NCBI GenBank assembly: GCA_000310025.1
Contig: FN649736.1
Location: forward strand, 1,531,986 to 1,563,431
Origin: Ectocarpus siliculosus
Taxonomy: Eukaryota; Sar; Phaeophyceae; Ectocarpales; Ectocarpaceae
Direction of reading: 5' to 3'
Length of the DNA: 31,446 bases
Part shown: positions 1 to 10,721 of the stretch, piece after piece
Layout: each line of letters starts with the position of its first letter
How positions within the stretch are numbered: position 1 is the stretch's first letter
Program-made: the position numbers and the translations under genes
The notes under the pieces: generated by a model
Database searches by the model: none
Seen by the model: the letters and a program-made list of their open reading frames with translations, nothing else
What the model was told of the DNA's origin: nothing

Positions 1-60
1 TTTTTTTTTTTTTATTTTTTTTGGACCGAGCCCCCCCCCCCCCCCCCCCCCCTCCCCCAT
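1..60. other. Low-complexity contig end
   Basis: A T-run followed by a long C-run opens the window. Similar homopolymer-dominated sequence occurs around the internal gap and at the far end, so this probably reflects an assembly or read end in or beside a poly-C/G tract. It should not be read biologically. Confidence 0.6.
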
Positions 61-2640
61 CACCACTCGCGGCACCCGACCTTATCTCTCACAGATAAAT
101 AGTCAAATCCATGGAGCAGAACTGCATCTCAAGTTTTTTCGATGACTCTCCGTATTTTTTCTGTACGCATTTGTAGGGCAAGATTTTTGCTGTCCTGATA
201 TTTATCCTCTTTTTTTTTTTTTTCATAGTTGGGTATGCTTCTCGTCCACCACAGATGCTGTGGTGAAGCTACACGAAGTGTTATTGGTTGTGATGTGTGT
301 GTGTATGGATAGGCCAATCACCGTCGTTTCGGCCAGAGGCAAGCGTGGATATTTTTTTCATCTTGAATGTGTGGTGGTCGGTGCCTTCATGCTCTGTGGC
401 TGATGTTGCTGCCCCTGTATCACGCCCACGGGCTGTGCAAGGCTTGGCTGCGCTCTGGGGGTGAGACCTTGTGGGGCCGTGCGTGGTGCGCGTGCCCCAC
501 GTTTCGATAGATGCGTCCCGCCTGTGATTGCGCCGCACGATTTTTTGACCAATCAGGAAACAGCTGCGTGCCACCTGTGGCCACTCTCGTTCAGCCAGCC
601 CGGCGGGTGACGCCTACATAGAATAACAGCTTCATCGTCGAGTGAAGTGGAACGAACGTCGCCAGTTCCGTTTATTTGTCACGCCACTTTTTTGTCTTTT
701 TGTTTGTTGTGCGTGGGGGGGGGGGGGGGATAGACCAACGCGCTGCTAGAGGTTGGGTAACGTGCTTGCGTTCGGTTGTTTTCTTGTTGAACCGGTCAGC
801 GCTAGTCCCGCATAGTTGATTGTCGGTGGCATTTCCTGTCGCGGGGTGGGAAGGGGGGGCGCCGGTAAATCAGCCTGAACGGGGGTTTCTACCTCCACGG
901 CGCACGGGGAATGCGGCGCATATGATACCGGTAGAGGGGGGTACATTAGTACATGGATGTATTGGCTAGGATGGTGCGAGCGCGCGCATTGGATGGATGG
1001 ATGGATGGATGGATGGGGTGTATCGTAGTCGTGACAGCTGTATAATCATTCACGGGTGGGCGTCGTAGACCCTCGCATAGCGAAGGGGTTAACAAGAAGA
1101 AGGGCGGGCGGGAAAAACCATTAAGAAGCCGGGCTGCTCGGTCAGCCAGGACATGATTGACAGCTAGCTGTGCATTCGTCGCTCGAAAATGTCTTTTATT
1201 GTCGTCGTCGTCGTCAGTACTATCTATGCATATGAGGGAGCAAGTTTTCCGTCACCAACGCTGTTGACGTAGGGTAGCACGCACCTCAGTCGGTGCCTGA
1301 CGTTCTTTGTCGGGTCGTCTTTATTATTTTTTTGAGTTTCGCGTTTTCTTATTATGTCTGTGAGTCCGTTCTCCTGTCTTCGCGCGTCCACGCAGATAAT
1401 AGATACGGAGAGAGGCGTCAAATCCGATGTCAAGAATATCACTTGGGGATTTTCAACAGCAACAACGCCGGCGGTGTCTTCGCGGTCCCAGCGTTTGGCA
1501 CCTTGTTCGTTCATGAAAGCACTACTAACTTGAACTTGGTGTTTTATGCCAAGGCGCCAGCTACAACGTATCCATACATACGGATGCCTGGCGATGACTT
1601 GCGCGACGGGGGCATCAAAAACCACACTTCAGTAAATAAATGAATGTGTGGGAACTTACATAAAGCATGTATTTAGTTGTCTACAGAGTACAGCAGTGTC
1701 GCCCTGGCTCAAGAGACACGTCTTGCCATGTCTGTTTATCGAAACTACGTGGTACACAGCAGTAATTATGATGCTCATCATGGAAGAAGGCAGAAACTCC
1801 CCGATTGATGTCCTCACCACAACACCCCCCCCGTACTCGTGTCTGTTAGATACTATGGGGAAAAGGCGTGGAACGTGGAACTCTCTCTTCATATATATTG
1901 GATGAAATTCGTGATCGCACACACCGCGAGCTGTGTTATTTTCCGGGGCTTCATCAACATCATTTTTACCGTACCGTATAATGTGACGACAACAACAGCA
2001 ATCACGCAGCAGGTGGCATACCATGCTGCATACCACTTTCGTTCGGTCGGAAAAAAGGGTGCCACACACAAAAGGGTGCCACACGCGAATAAACGCCCGA
2101 CCAGTACCGAGCACATTTATTTCTTCTGCACCTTCCCAACATTGTAACATATATGAGACACACAAGACAGCTACCAAACTGTCTTGTGAGCCTGTTACCC
2201 GCAGGGGAGATGTCCCTATATATATGCTGTCTGGGGAACCGTAGACATACAGGTACTTTCTGACGCTATGAATTCATTTCTAATCTGTCTCCGACTCCTT
2301 TCTATGATAGAGATAGATGGATTCGTTGTGTCATATTAATAAGAAAAAAAAAACAAAAAGCGGGTATTTCTATTTTCCCTGCTGGGTTCTTTCTATAACA
2401 CATCATGCATGTATGTTTGCCCACTAGAGCTAAGCCTGTGAAGGAAGGCGCCTTTGGTTCATATGGGGACCAACCAGTAGAGTACGGATATTACATTAGA
2501 CGGCAAGCTGGGCAGAGAGACCCAGGACAGAGGACGGTTTTGAACTTGAAGACAGCGGCAGCAACAAAACAACAAGAAACAACGAATATTCTACTGCGGG
2601 TGAAAGATCCAAGAAAGAGAACAAACAAACCGGAGGGATT
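61..2640. other. Intergenic stretch, no gene recognised
   Basis: Several short open frames occur on both strands; the longest are a 133-residue minus frame at 1224-1625, overlapping a 116-residue plus frame, and a 173-residue minus frame at 1656-2177. None shows a recognisable domain, consistent codon bias or splice-joined continuation. A poly-G run lies near 714-729 and a short GTC repeat near 1200-1215. I see nothing else that can be supported. Confidence 0.5.
991..1016. repeat. GGAT tetranucleotide microsatellite
   Basis: About six and a half uninterrupted copies of the tetranucleotide GGAT, read on the plus strand. Confidence 0.9.
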
Positions 2641-3020
2641 ATTTTAGAGTTCAAGATTCATCTGCTGACCATCCACGTGGTCCGAATCATCGCCTGGAGA
2701 CAGTCGAGATGCTGGCCCGTACCAAGAAGAGTCAGATCCTCTGGAACAAAGACCAAGAAAAGTGACGTAAAAGCGTTTGTTCGAGCGAGCCGTTGAGCAA
2801 TTCAAGCCACCAAGTAGTTTTCTTCTATGACACTCGGGTCGTGCGTGTCGAGTCCATCTCTTTTCCCCTCTCCGTGCACCTCTCCCCATCTCTCGGTACT
2901 TCCTCTCTTTTGCCACACACCACACAACAAGCCTCCCACAGCAACCTGTCAACCAACCGACAAGTCAAGCCAGCGAGACTTTCATCACCAACCACCACCA
3001 CCACCACCACCACCACCATC
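2641..3020 (+). promoter_or_regulatory. Probable 5' UTR / core promoter of the 3021-10721 gene
   Basis: A strongly CT-rich stretch (about 2855-2915) is followed by an A/C-rich segment and then a run of ACC triplets (about 2990-3018) that ends two bases before the ATG at 3021. CT-rich leaders are common just upstream of start codons in this kind of genome. No TATA box was identified. The frame stays open upstream to an ATG at 2793, so a longer N-terminus cannot be excluded, but that segment reads as low-complexity leader. The role is inferred from position and composition only. Confidence 0.3.
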
Positions 3021-3140
3021 ATGATGCTCAACGTTTCCGCCACCCTCTCCCCCTCTCGCAAGAAGGACACTCGGACCCAGGTGCGGGAGCAGCTGGAGAA
3101 GGAACACGCCGGAGTTTCGCCCTGTATCAAGAACCAACTC
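3021..3140 (+). CDS. Exon 1 of repeat protein gene
   Basis: It starts at the ATG after the ACC triplet run and codes 40 residues, including a charged helix-like segment (REQLEKEHAGVSP). It ends at a consensus GTGAGT donor at 3141 in phase 0. A second ATG follows immediately. Confidence 0.7.
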
Positions 3141-6100
3141 GTGAGTGATAAATGATGGAGGTCGCGATCCTGCTCCTCCAGACTATACATGTACATATAT
3201 GCGTGTACCCCTATACCCCTCGTTGGCGCGGTGCGTGATGACACAGGGTGCGTACGCACATAGCAGAAGACTTTTATTTTGAAGTCGTTCCGGTGTCATC
3301 CTCTCTTTCTCTTTTCCCTGGCGGCGGTGATCCAGAATCACTTTTCGTGAACGAACAACGTTTTGTCACAGCAGCAGTGATGAACTTTGTTCTTCCTGCA
3401 AATCAAAATGGCTTGCGTTTGGGGCACACAAACAAACACGCGCGCGCGCCAAAATGTGCGTGTAGCCTTCTTCTCTCTCTCTCTCTGGCTGGCACAGAGG
3501 CAGCAGAAGGGCGTTCTTCTGATTGTCTCGGTGGTCACCCTTCTCTCTCTTTTCCGGTCCAGAGCAGATCCACAGACAGAGAGGGAGGGGTGTGCCGTCA
3601 ACAGCAGTCTGTCTGGCAGATTTGTTCGGCCGTTGGTGTTTTTTGCGGCTCAATCTTGCTGATTCTCTCTCCGTGAATGATGTGGTGAGCCACAAAGAAG
3701 ATGGCGCCGGCACACAGAAACATCGCTCCGCCCCCACCGAATTCTGAAGGCGCGCTGGCGATGTCAGTTGTGGCACACACGGAAAAAAATCCACGCGCCG
3801 CTCGTGGAACGACAGAACAAAATTGGTGCACGACAGAACAGAACTCTCTAACGCTGTAGCCTAAGGCCTTGTTTGTATGTACAGTACACCAAACCGGAAC
3901 AACAAATCGGTACTCATTTTGAGGAACAACGAACGGAAGAAAGTAGGAGAGAGAGAGAGAGATGAAGAGTACAGTGAAGTTAGTTAGTAGATGGTGCAAG
4001 AAGAGCACTACAGCAGTAAGTAGTCCAGTAAGTGTGTTACAGACATTCTTGGAGCCAAAAAGGATGAGAGGTTTGCTGCCAACGGCACTCGTTTCATTCT
4101 CCCCCCGCCGTCGCCCCCCATTTCTCCTTTTTACCCGTCGATCTTTGTCTCATCCATGTGTCGATGCGCGCGCTACTGCTGTGTGTCCATCCCCTGACAC
4201 CATACAGCGCGCAGTCTACTCGCCGCTGAGCGGCAGCAAGAACGCCCCACAGGGCGACACCGTCAAGAAGACCCTTCTGGACATGTACGCCGACGTCGGG
4301 ACCCCGATCGGCCGCTTCTCTCTGGAGAGCGGACTCGGGTTCGACTTCTCGCCCTCCAGCGGCGCCAACCACTCCGTTCAGTCCGCCATCATCACCGTCG
4401 ACTCGCCCGCCACCGCCGGATCTTCTTCCAGCGTCGTCGGCCACGATGATGATGGTGACCTCCACCAGGAGGAGGAGCAGGAGGAGCAGCAGGGCGAAGG
4501 GCCAACCTCCGTGCCCAGCCCCCCGCTGCCATCGTCAGGCGCAGTCGCCGTGACGGACGATGATAAAGCCGCCTGCTCCGCGCTGCTGGCCATCAGCAAC
4601 ATCATCCTCGACGACGTGCCTCCCACTCTCGCCGTGTCTCCTCTGCCCCTCAACGGCGGCAACAACGGCTTCGGCGGCAGCGACTTTTGGGAAACGTCGG
4701 TGATAAGAGAACTTCGGGATGGACCAACCTTTGGCACCGGCGGCCCCAACTTCAACACAACCACCACAGAGAGGCTCCTGCTCTCCGACGACGACGACGA
4801 CGACGATGAGCCCCCCTTCAGTGGTTGCTTCTCGGTGAGATACTATAATAACAATGTCGGTGTGTCTGTATGGGCTCTACAGGCAGTACCTCGTGTGCTT
4901 AAAGACTGGTGGGAGCTGCGGGTTCCCTCTCGTCTCCTTCTTCATGAAGGGTAGAGACAAAAGGGGGCTACTTTAGCTCTCCTCGTTGCCACACGTGGGG
5001 GGCAATAATGTGCCTCGATTGACCGAGACTAATTTTGTGCCACTGCAATAAGCCAGCGACGAAAACACCAATCCACTCATCAGCCTACCGTAAATGCCCT
5101 GGACTGATTTTCAAATCTCGATTTCTCAACAACAGAAAGAGTCACAGCGCCGAAAACGGTGGTGGCGTTGAAGTTGTCTCGTCGAGAGCTTTCCGAAAAT
5201 AAATGTATTATTTCATTTGTACATCCTCCTCCTTCGTGGCGTAATCGAGCTTAGAAAATTGGTCCAGGATGTGTGTTATTTTGTGTCATATACGGTGATT
5301 AAAATTCCAGTTGGACAGTTGGCTACCCCTTGACCTGCCACCGCTCTGCATTTCATGAATGATTGCACCTCCTTAAGATGGTACCTCTCTTCATGTTGTT
5401 CACACGCGCGGCAGGCACCCGGAATCGACGGCAACAACGGCAACAACCAACAGCAGCACCAGCACCAGCAGAAGCAACAGAAACCGCAGTGGCTGGAAGA
5501 CGAGGAGGACCAGGTCCCCATGAGCGCGTTCGAAGTTATCATCGACCAGGTGTTGAAAAAGGTGACAACTTTTTGCTACTACTGCTGTACTACCGTATCG
5601 AAATGCGACAGATAGATGGGCACAATTCTCGGTGTTGTTCCTCTCCTCCCCTCTCCCCTCTCTCCTCGAACTCTCTACGCCCGACGTTGCTATTATTGCT
5701 CTCTTCGTCTCCTCCCCTTCACCATCTCTCCTTCTCGATGTCGTCGGCCGGGTTGTATTGCAAACGACAGGCCAAGACACAGATGATGACCGGCGTCACC
5801 AGGGTAGTGGAAGACGTCCTAGTCAACCTTTCAGGGGACATCCACCTGGAACTAACAAAATGGGTGGGCAATATACCACGAAGAAAGCAGAAAACGATGT
5901 GTTGGTTGTGTGTTTTCGTTTGTTTACCAAGGAACGAACGAACGAATGTCCACGCGTGCTTGCTTGTGTCCGGTCCTTTTTTTTTTCGTTTCTGTCTATC
6001 ATTCTTCTTGTCTCGAGAAACTTCCTCCTGGCTGGATTTATGTCACGTGTTGTGGGCCCTTTGTCAGAAATAGATGTGTGTGTGTGAAGTCCCCCTCACG

Positions 6101-9100
6101 TTGCTAAAGTTTAATTCATTCGCATCGACGCAGCCACCACCATCCATCTGGCCATCGCGAGAAAAAGCAACCACAACTAACAGCCACCCCCGCCTGCTCG
6201 ACGTCCAGAAATCCGCCTCAGGCCTGAAGCATGGGGCCACGGGGGCGATGGACCCGGTACCGCCGTTCACGCCTCCACCCCCCCGTTCGGCAACCACCCT
6301 TCTTCCCCGCACCCCTCCCGCTGGACTCTCGTCGCTCCTCCTGCGTTCGACAGGGTCGCAAATTTCGCTAGCGTCCGCCGCGCACGGCAGCGTGGACCCC
6401 TCCTCCGCCCCCCCATTCGCTGCACCCGCTGCTGCGGCCGCTGCCACCGCCGCAGACGGGAGCTTTTCCGGGAGCCTGCAGTCGCTGGACCTTGCAGCCG
6501 TTGCTGCCGCCGCCGCGGAGGCGATTTGCCTCTCTGCGGCCGGCGTGTTCGGCGACGATGATGGCGATAGCGCGACCCCTACCGCCCCAGCCACCACCCC
6601 TGCAACGACCACCGGTGTCACTGCCACCGTTGCTGACGAGCCGATCGGGGTTGCCCCGGTCCCTGTGTCAGCCGGGGATGATCAGGCTCTTTCTGTTGCC
6701 ACTACTGCGGCCACGATGTCCGCCCCTACTCCCTTCCACTCGGCCACCGCTACCGTCACCAACCTCCTCTCAGCAGCCACCACCAGCCCGCCACCGGTGA
6801 TGCCGATCGACCTGTCGTCTCCAGTCACCGGCAACGAGAGCGTGGGCGCCTCCGCAACGGGCACCACCGGTGTCCCCGACCTTTCACGCAGCGAAGAGAT
6901 TCTCTCTCCACCGACCGACGCTTGTTGTGGGGCCAACAACCCCGACGATGCCGTAGCCTCCCCGACGACTTCCGCCGCCGTGGGCACCTCAAACAACAAC
7001 GGAGCTTCCACGCCTTCCGGCGTTCTCGCCGCCGCACGCAACTTGACCACCACGCCCACGCCTTCTGCCGCCCCGACCTCGGATGCTCCCGCCATCTGCC
7101 CCACCCCTTCCCCCGGTGGAATTGCCATCGCCGCCGGCACCTCTCCGCCCCCCGCGTCTACCGTTCCACTTCTCGCGGGAACTACCGCCGCCGTCACCAC
7201 CTCCGCCGGTGTCATCGTCGGCGTCGAGTCTCCCTCCACCCCTGTGGTGCCCCCGGTCCTGCCCTCGCCAGGATCCACCCCGAAGGGGATCATCGAGCGT
7301 GAGCTGAAGGTGGACATTGCTTTAAACTCCATCGCTGTACGCAACTCGGCTACCACGCCCACGCGTTCCGCTGCCCCCACCGTGGGTGCTCCCGCCATCT
7401 ATCCCGCCCCTCCCCCCAGCGGCACCGCCGCCACCACCGCTGCTGCCGCCGCCGCCGGTATTTCTCCGACTCCGGTCTTTACTCATCCACTCCTCGCGGA
7501 AACTACCGCTACCGTCGCCGCCGCCGCCGCCGCCGGTTCCTCTTCGACCCCCACGGCTACTGTTCCACCCGCGGCAACTATGTCCACCGCGACCACCACC
7601 GCCGCTATCGTCGTCAGCGCCAGGTCTCCTTCCACCTCTGCGGTGCCCCCGGTCATGCCCTCACCAGGATCAGCCCCGAAGGGGATCATCGAGCGTGAGC
7701 GGAGGGTGGGCACCGCCTCAAACACCATCGTTGTACCATGTCACTTGGTTGACACGCCCACGCCTTCTGCCGCCCCCACCGTAGATGCTCCCGCCACCTG
7801 CCCCGCCCCGTCCCCCGACGGCATCGCCGCTGCCGCCGCCGCCGGCACCTCTCCGGCTCCCAAGTCTACTGTTCCACTCGCGGGAACTGCCGCAACCATG
7901 ACCACGACCGCAACCGCTGCCGCCGGTAGCTTTCCGACCCCCAAGTTTTCTGTTCCACTCCTGGCGGGAACTACCCCCACCGCCAATGCTGCCGCCGCCG
8001 CCGGTACTTCTCAGACTGCCGTGTCTGCTGTTCCACTCCTCGCGGGAACTACCGCTACCGCCGCCGCCGCCGCCGCCGCCGGTAGCTCTCCGACCGCCAG
8101 GTCTGCTGTTCCACTCCTCGCGGAAACTACCGCTACCGCCCCCGCTGCCGCCGCCGGTACCTCTCCGGCTCCCAAGTCTACTGTTCCTCTCGCGGGAACT
8201 GCCGCAACCACGACCACGACCGCAACCGCTGCCGCCGGTAGCTTTCCGACCCCCAGGTTTTCTGCTCCACTCCTGGCGGGAACTACGCCCACCGCCAATG
8301 CTGCCGCCGCCGCCGGTACTTCTCAGACTGCCGTGTCTGCTGTTCCACTCCTCGCGGGAACTACCCCGACCGTCACCGATGGCGCTGGCGCCGCCGCCGC
8401 CGGTAGCTCTCCGACCGCCAGGTCTGCTGTTCCACTCCTCGCGGGAACTACCCCCACCGCCGCCGCCGTCGCCGTCGCCGTCGCCGGTACCTCTCCGGCT
8501 CCCAAGTCTACCGTTCCACTCCTCGCGGGAACTGCCGCCACCACCCCCACCGCCGCCGCCGCTGTCGTCGTCGGCGTCAGGTCTCCTTCCACCTCTGCGG
8601 TGCCGCCGTTCATGCCCTCGCCAGGATCAGCCCCGAAGGGGATCATCGAACGTGAGCGGAGGGCAAGCAGCGCCTCAAACACCACCACCCCCGCTTCCTC
8701 CTCCGGGAAGGAGAAGCAGAGGCCACCGATGCGCTTCCACGCCGCCGCTACCGCCATGGCATCGCCGGCGCGCCCGCTGCCCGGGTACGCGAACGCCGTG
8801 GAAAAAGGACGGCTCCAATCTGCGGAAGCTGCTGCCGCAGCCGCCACCGACGCCGCTGCCGCCACCACGACCACGACCACGCCGCTGAAGCCGAGCAGCA
8901 CCAACGTTCAAGAGACCCCGGCCCGGAAGGCATCGACAGACAAGGGTACCGCCGCCGTGCCGGCACGTTCCGGCGGGGCCGCGGCGTCTCGTGTCGGAAC
9001 TTCTCCGCCGCCGACCGGGGCGGGCACCAAGACCACCGCCAGGAGAGCTTCGCAAGGCGGGGGCGCCGTGTCGCCGATGCCGTCGGGGAGCTCGCCGGTG

Positions 9101-10721
9101 CACGCGGTCTCCGCGGCTTCCGTCAGGCAGAGGAGGAGTGCTGGCGCCGACCGCGCCGCAGCTGTTGCCGCCGTGTTTGGGGCCGGGTCGCCGTTGAGAC
9201 GCGGCGGGGTGCTCGAGATGGTGGCGTCGGTTGGCGCGCCAGGGGTGCTCGGCGGCACTGCTGCCGGTCCTGCGTTCCTCCGGGGATCGCAGCTAGGGTC
9301 CAGTTCGCTCGACGAGGTTGCGGACGCACCGGCGGCGGCGGCGGCAGCGGCGGCGGCGGCGGCGGTTAGCGTCTCTGCCAACGCCGGGACGAGGCTGCCG
9401 TTGGGGGCCAGGCGGTTGAGCGGGGTCTCGGGGGTGGCGTCGCCGTCACGGGTGGGCGGCGTTGGCCCCGGCGCAGCACGGTCGCCTTTCGGATCCGTTC
9501 TGCTCAACAAGGCGACCTACGGGTCGGCACGCGCGAGCGGAGCAGCTGCTGCTTCTTCTTCTTCTCCGGTGGGTCGCCCGGCAGGGTTCACCCTTGATAA
9601 GGAGAACCCGGCCACTGGAGGGTCGCACGCCAAAGGAGGCGCGGAGGAGAGGCTCTCGACCGTCCGGAGGTGAGAAAGCTTTTTACTTGCGGGGACCTCT
9701 GCTGTTGCTGCCGATACTGTAGAACTTATTTAGCTTCCACGTGTATGGACTCATTTTCTGCGCTCTCCAAGTGTCCGCACGTTCGTTCGTCGTGAGCAGC
9801 CCTCTCTTGACAGACAGCCGAACATTTTCGTGTGTACGTGCTCTCGGTTTTTTCCTTCCGCCGTTATCCTGTCTTGCTTTCAGGACTCCGGCCGGCGGCG
9901 GCAAGACGATGTCCATGCTCGCGCAGGCCGCGGAAGCACGCAAGACAACATCCTCGAGCAGCACCCAGGCGTCCACGCGACGGGTATCCGGCAGGGAGAA
10001 GAAGGGAGCCGCTGCTGCGGCCGCGGCGGCGGCGACGACTTGCGCGTCGACGAGGTCTGTGAGGACGCGGAGCGTCTTGGCTGCTTCCAACCGGGCATCC
10101 GTCGAGCCGTCGACGAAGGGGGCACCGGCACCGGCAACGACAGCGCCCACCACCAGGAGGTACGCAAACAGTTGCGGTGACGACTCGCATGCTTTTGCGA
10201 CAACTGCACTGCTGCTGTCGTTTTTTGGACAACCCCAAACTCACCACCGCCCCCTCGTGTGGGATAGTTGTGAGTCGCACGTCGTTGGCCACCGAGACCA
10301 GCCCGGAAACACGGAAAATGCATGCCTTGCCTCCGACGCGTGGAGGTGTGACGGGGTGCGAGCAAGCACTTGTTGGCACGGTCGTCAACAATCCACGTCT
10401 CTTATCAGGTGGTTCAAACGCGTGAGAGACACCGGCCCAATCACCGCGGCTATATGTACGGCCTGATATCGCCGCTGGACCCCTCAAAATTCCCCCTTTG
10501 CGCCTCGCATCCCCGGCTATGTATCTCTCATCGCGCGCATCCCGGACTCTTATCTCGCACCGTTATTTAAAACACTTCGCTTGACACGCAGGAGCGCAAG
10601 GATCGCCGCCGGTTTGGCAAAGTCGTGCGCCAAGAAGTCAATCGACGGAATCGGGAGGAGGTCCTCCTGGAGCAGGGACGGGGCGCCGTCGTCGGCTAAG
10701 GACAAGCCGCGCTGGAGATGA
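3021..10721 (+). CDS. Large Ala/Ser/Thr/Pro-rich repeat protein, function unknown (7 exons)
   Basis: Exons at 3021-3140, 4208-4834, 5415-5561, 5771-5863, 6209-9669, 9884-10159 and 10592-10721 join with matching phases (the first four introns phase 0, the last two phase 2) into about 1,617 codons ending in TGA. I do not recognise the family. Residues 1 to about 100 are the least repetitive part and the most likely folded or conserved region: a basic, helix-prone start, then a segment with several SP/TP sites (VYSPLSG, VGTPIGR). Then follow an acidic and Ser-rich region with a run of eight Asp (about 234-241), a Gln/Asn-rich patch, a helical segment (VTRVVEDVLVNLSGD), and a repeat region at about 615-1155. 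The C-terminus is basic and Ser-rich with a KEN motif near residue 1460. It is probably mostly disordered. SP/TP sites plus KEN hint at a cell-cycle-regulated protein, but that is inference. Splicing was predicted by eye; the starts of exons 4 and 5 and the end of exon 3 each have an in-frame alternative. Confidence 0.72.
4208..4834 (+). CDS. Exon 2 of repeat protein gene
   Basis: The acceptor ATACAG ends at 4207 and the GTGAGA donor begins at 4835, both phase 0. It codes 209 residues with SP/TP sites, a Glu/Gln-rich stretch and an eight-Asp run. The open frame continues upstream of the acceptor, but that part has AT-rich, non-coding-like composition. Confidence 0.75.
5177..5194. repeat. Dispersed repeat shared with 16176-16193
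   Basis: Eighteen identical bases (TCTCGTCGAGAGCTTTCC) occur here, in intron 2, and again at 16176-16193. Weaker similarity extends about 28 bases further upstream in both places, starting at a shared GCCGAAAA. This suggests a dispersed repeat or transposon remnant. Confidence 0.6.
5415..5561 (+). CDS. Exon 3 of repeat protein gene
   Basis: The acceptor GGCAG ends at 5414 and the preferred donor GTGACA begins at 5562, phase 0. It codes 49 residues: an Asn/Gln/His-rich patch, then a regular-looking segment (MSAFEVIIDQVLKK). An in-frame alternative donor, GTGTTG at 5550, would remove four residues. Confidence 0.65.
5771..5863 (+). CDS. Exon 4 of repeat protein gene
   Basis: It has a CAG acceptor at 5768-5770 (alternative CAG at 5780-5782, also phase 0) and a GTGGGC donor at 5864. 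It codes 31 residues with an amphipathic helix pattern (VTRVVEDVLVNLSGDIHLEL). Its phase fits both neighbours, which is the main reason for calling it. Confidence 0.6.
6209..9669 (+). CDS. Exon 5 (giant repeat exon) of repeat protein gene
   Basis: About 3.46 kb of continuous GC-rich coding sequence, 1,153 codons plus two bases, ending at the GTGAGA donor at 9670. The preferred acceptor CAG (6206-6208) follows a CTAAC branch-point-like motif and a C-rich tract. An in-frame alternative CAG at 6131-6133 would add 25 residues. The exon holds the Ala/Thr/Pro tandem repeats, three PKGIIERE modules, poly-Ala runs and, close to the end, the KEN motif (9599-9607). Long antisense open frames here are by-products of GC-rich repeated codons. 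Confidence 0.78.
7063..8690 (+). repeat. Nested coding tandem repeats
   Basis: Two repeat classes are interleaved. A short module of about 25 residues (pattern AAAAAAGxSPxPxSxVPLLAGTT) occurs about a dozen times from 7141 to about 8540. A longer module ending in SPGSAPKGIIERE occurs three times, near 7228-7335, 7624-7724 and 8578-8684. A PSAAPTxxAPAxCPxPxPxG module precedes the short ones three times (about 7063, 7369, 7765). Confidence 0.85.
7844..8366 (+). repeat. Recent 312-bp in-frame duplication
   Basis: A block of about 210 bases at 7844-8054 recurs nearly unchanged at 8156-8366. The 312-base period is a multiple of three, so the frame is kept. The higher identity than between other modules points to a recent unequal exchange. 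Confidence 0.8.
9884..10159 (+). CDS. Exon 6 of repeat protein gene
   Basis: The acceptor TTTCAG ends at 9883 and the donor GTACGC begins at 10160. The exon enters and leaves in phase 2. It codes 92 codons' worth of sequence: basic, Ser/Thr/Ala-rich, with poly-Ala. Confidence 0.7.
10592..10721 (+). CDS. Exon 7 (terminal) of repeat protein gene
   Basis: A CAG acceptor at 10589-10591 supplies the one base needed to complete the split Arg codon. It codes a basic tail (SARIAAGLAKSCAKKS and on) ending at TGA 10719-10721. No canonical AATAAA signal is obvious just downstream. Confidence 0.65.

Noticed and set aside
1224-1643. Overlapping frames of 133 (minus) and 116 (plus) residues
   Set aside because: They overlap each other on opposite strands, neither has a recognisable motif, and neither connects to neighbours by splicing.
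6682-9510. Long open frames on the minus strand and in other plus frames over the giant exon (up to about 300 residues)
   Set aside because: They are shadows of GC-rich repeated codons (for example Pro/Leu-rich and Val/Ala-rich texts). Only the plus frame joins to flanking exons in phase and carries non-repetitive protein-like ends.
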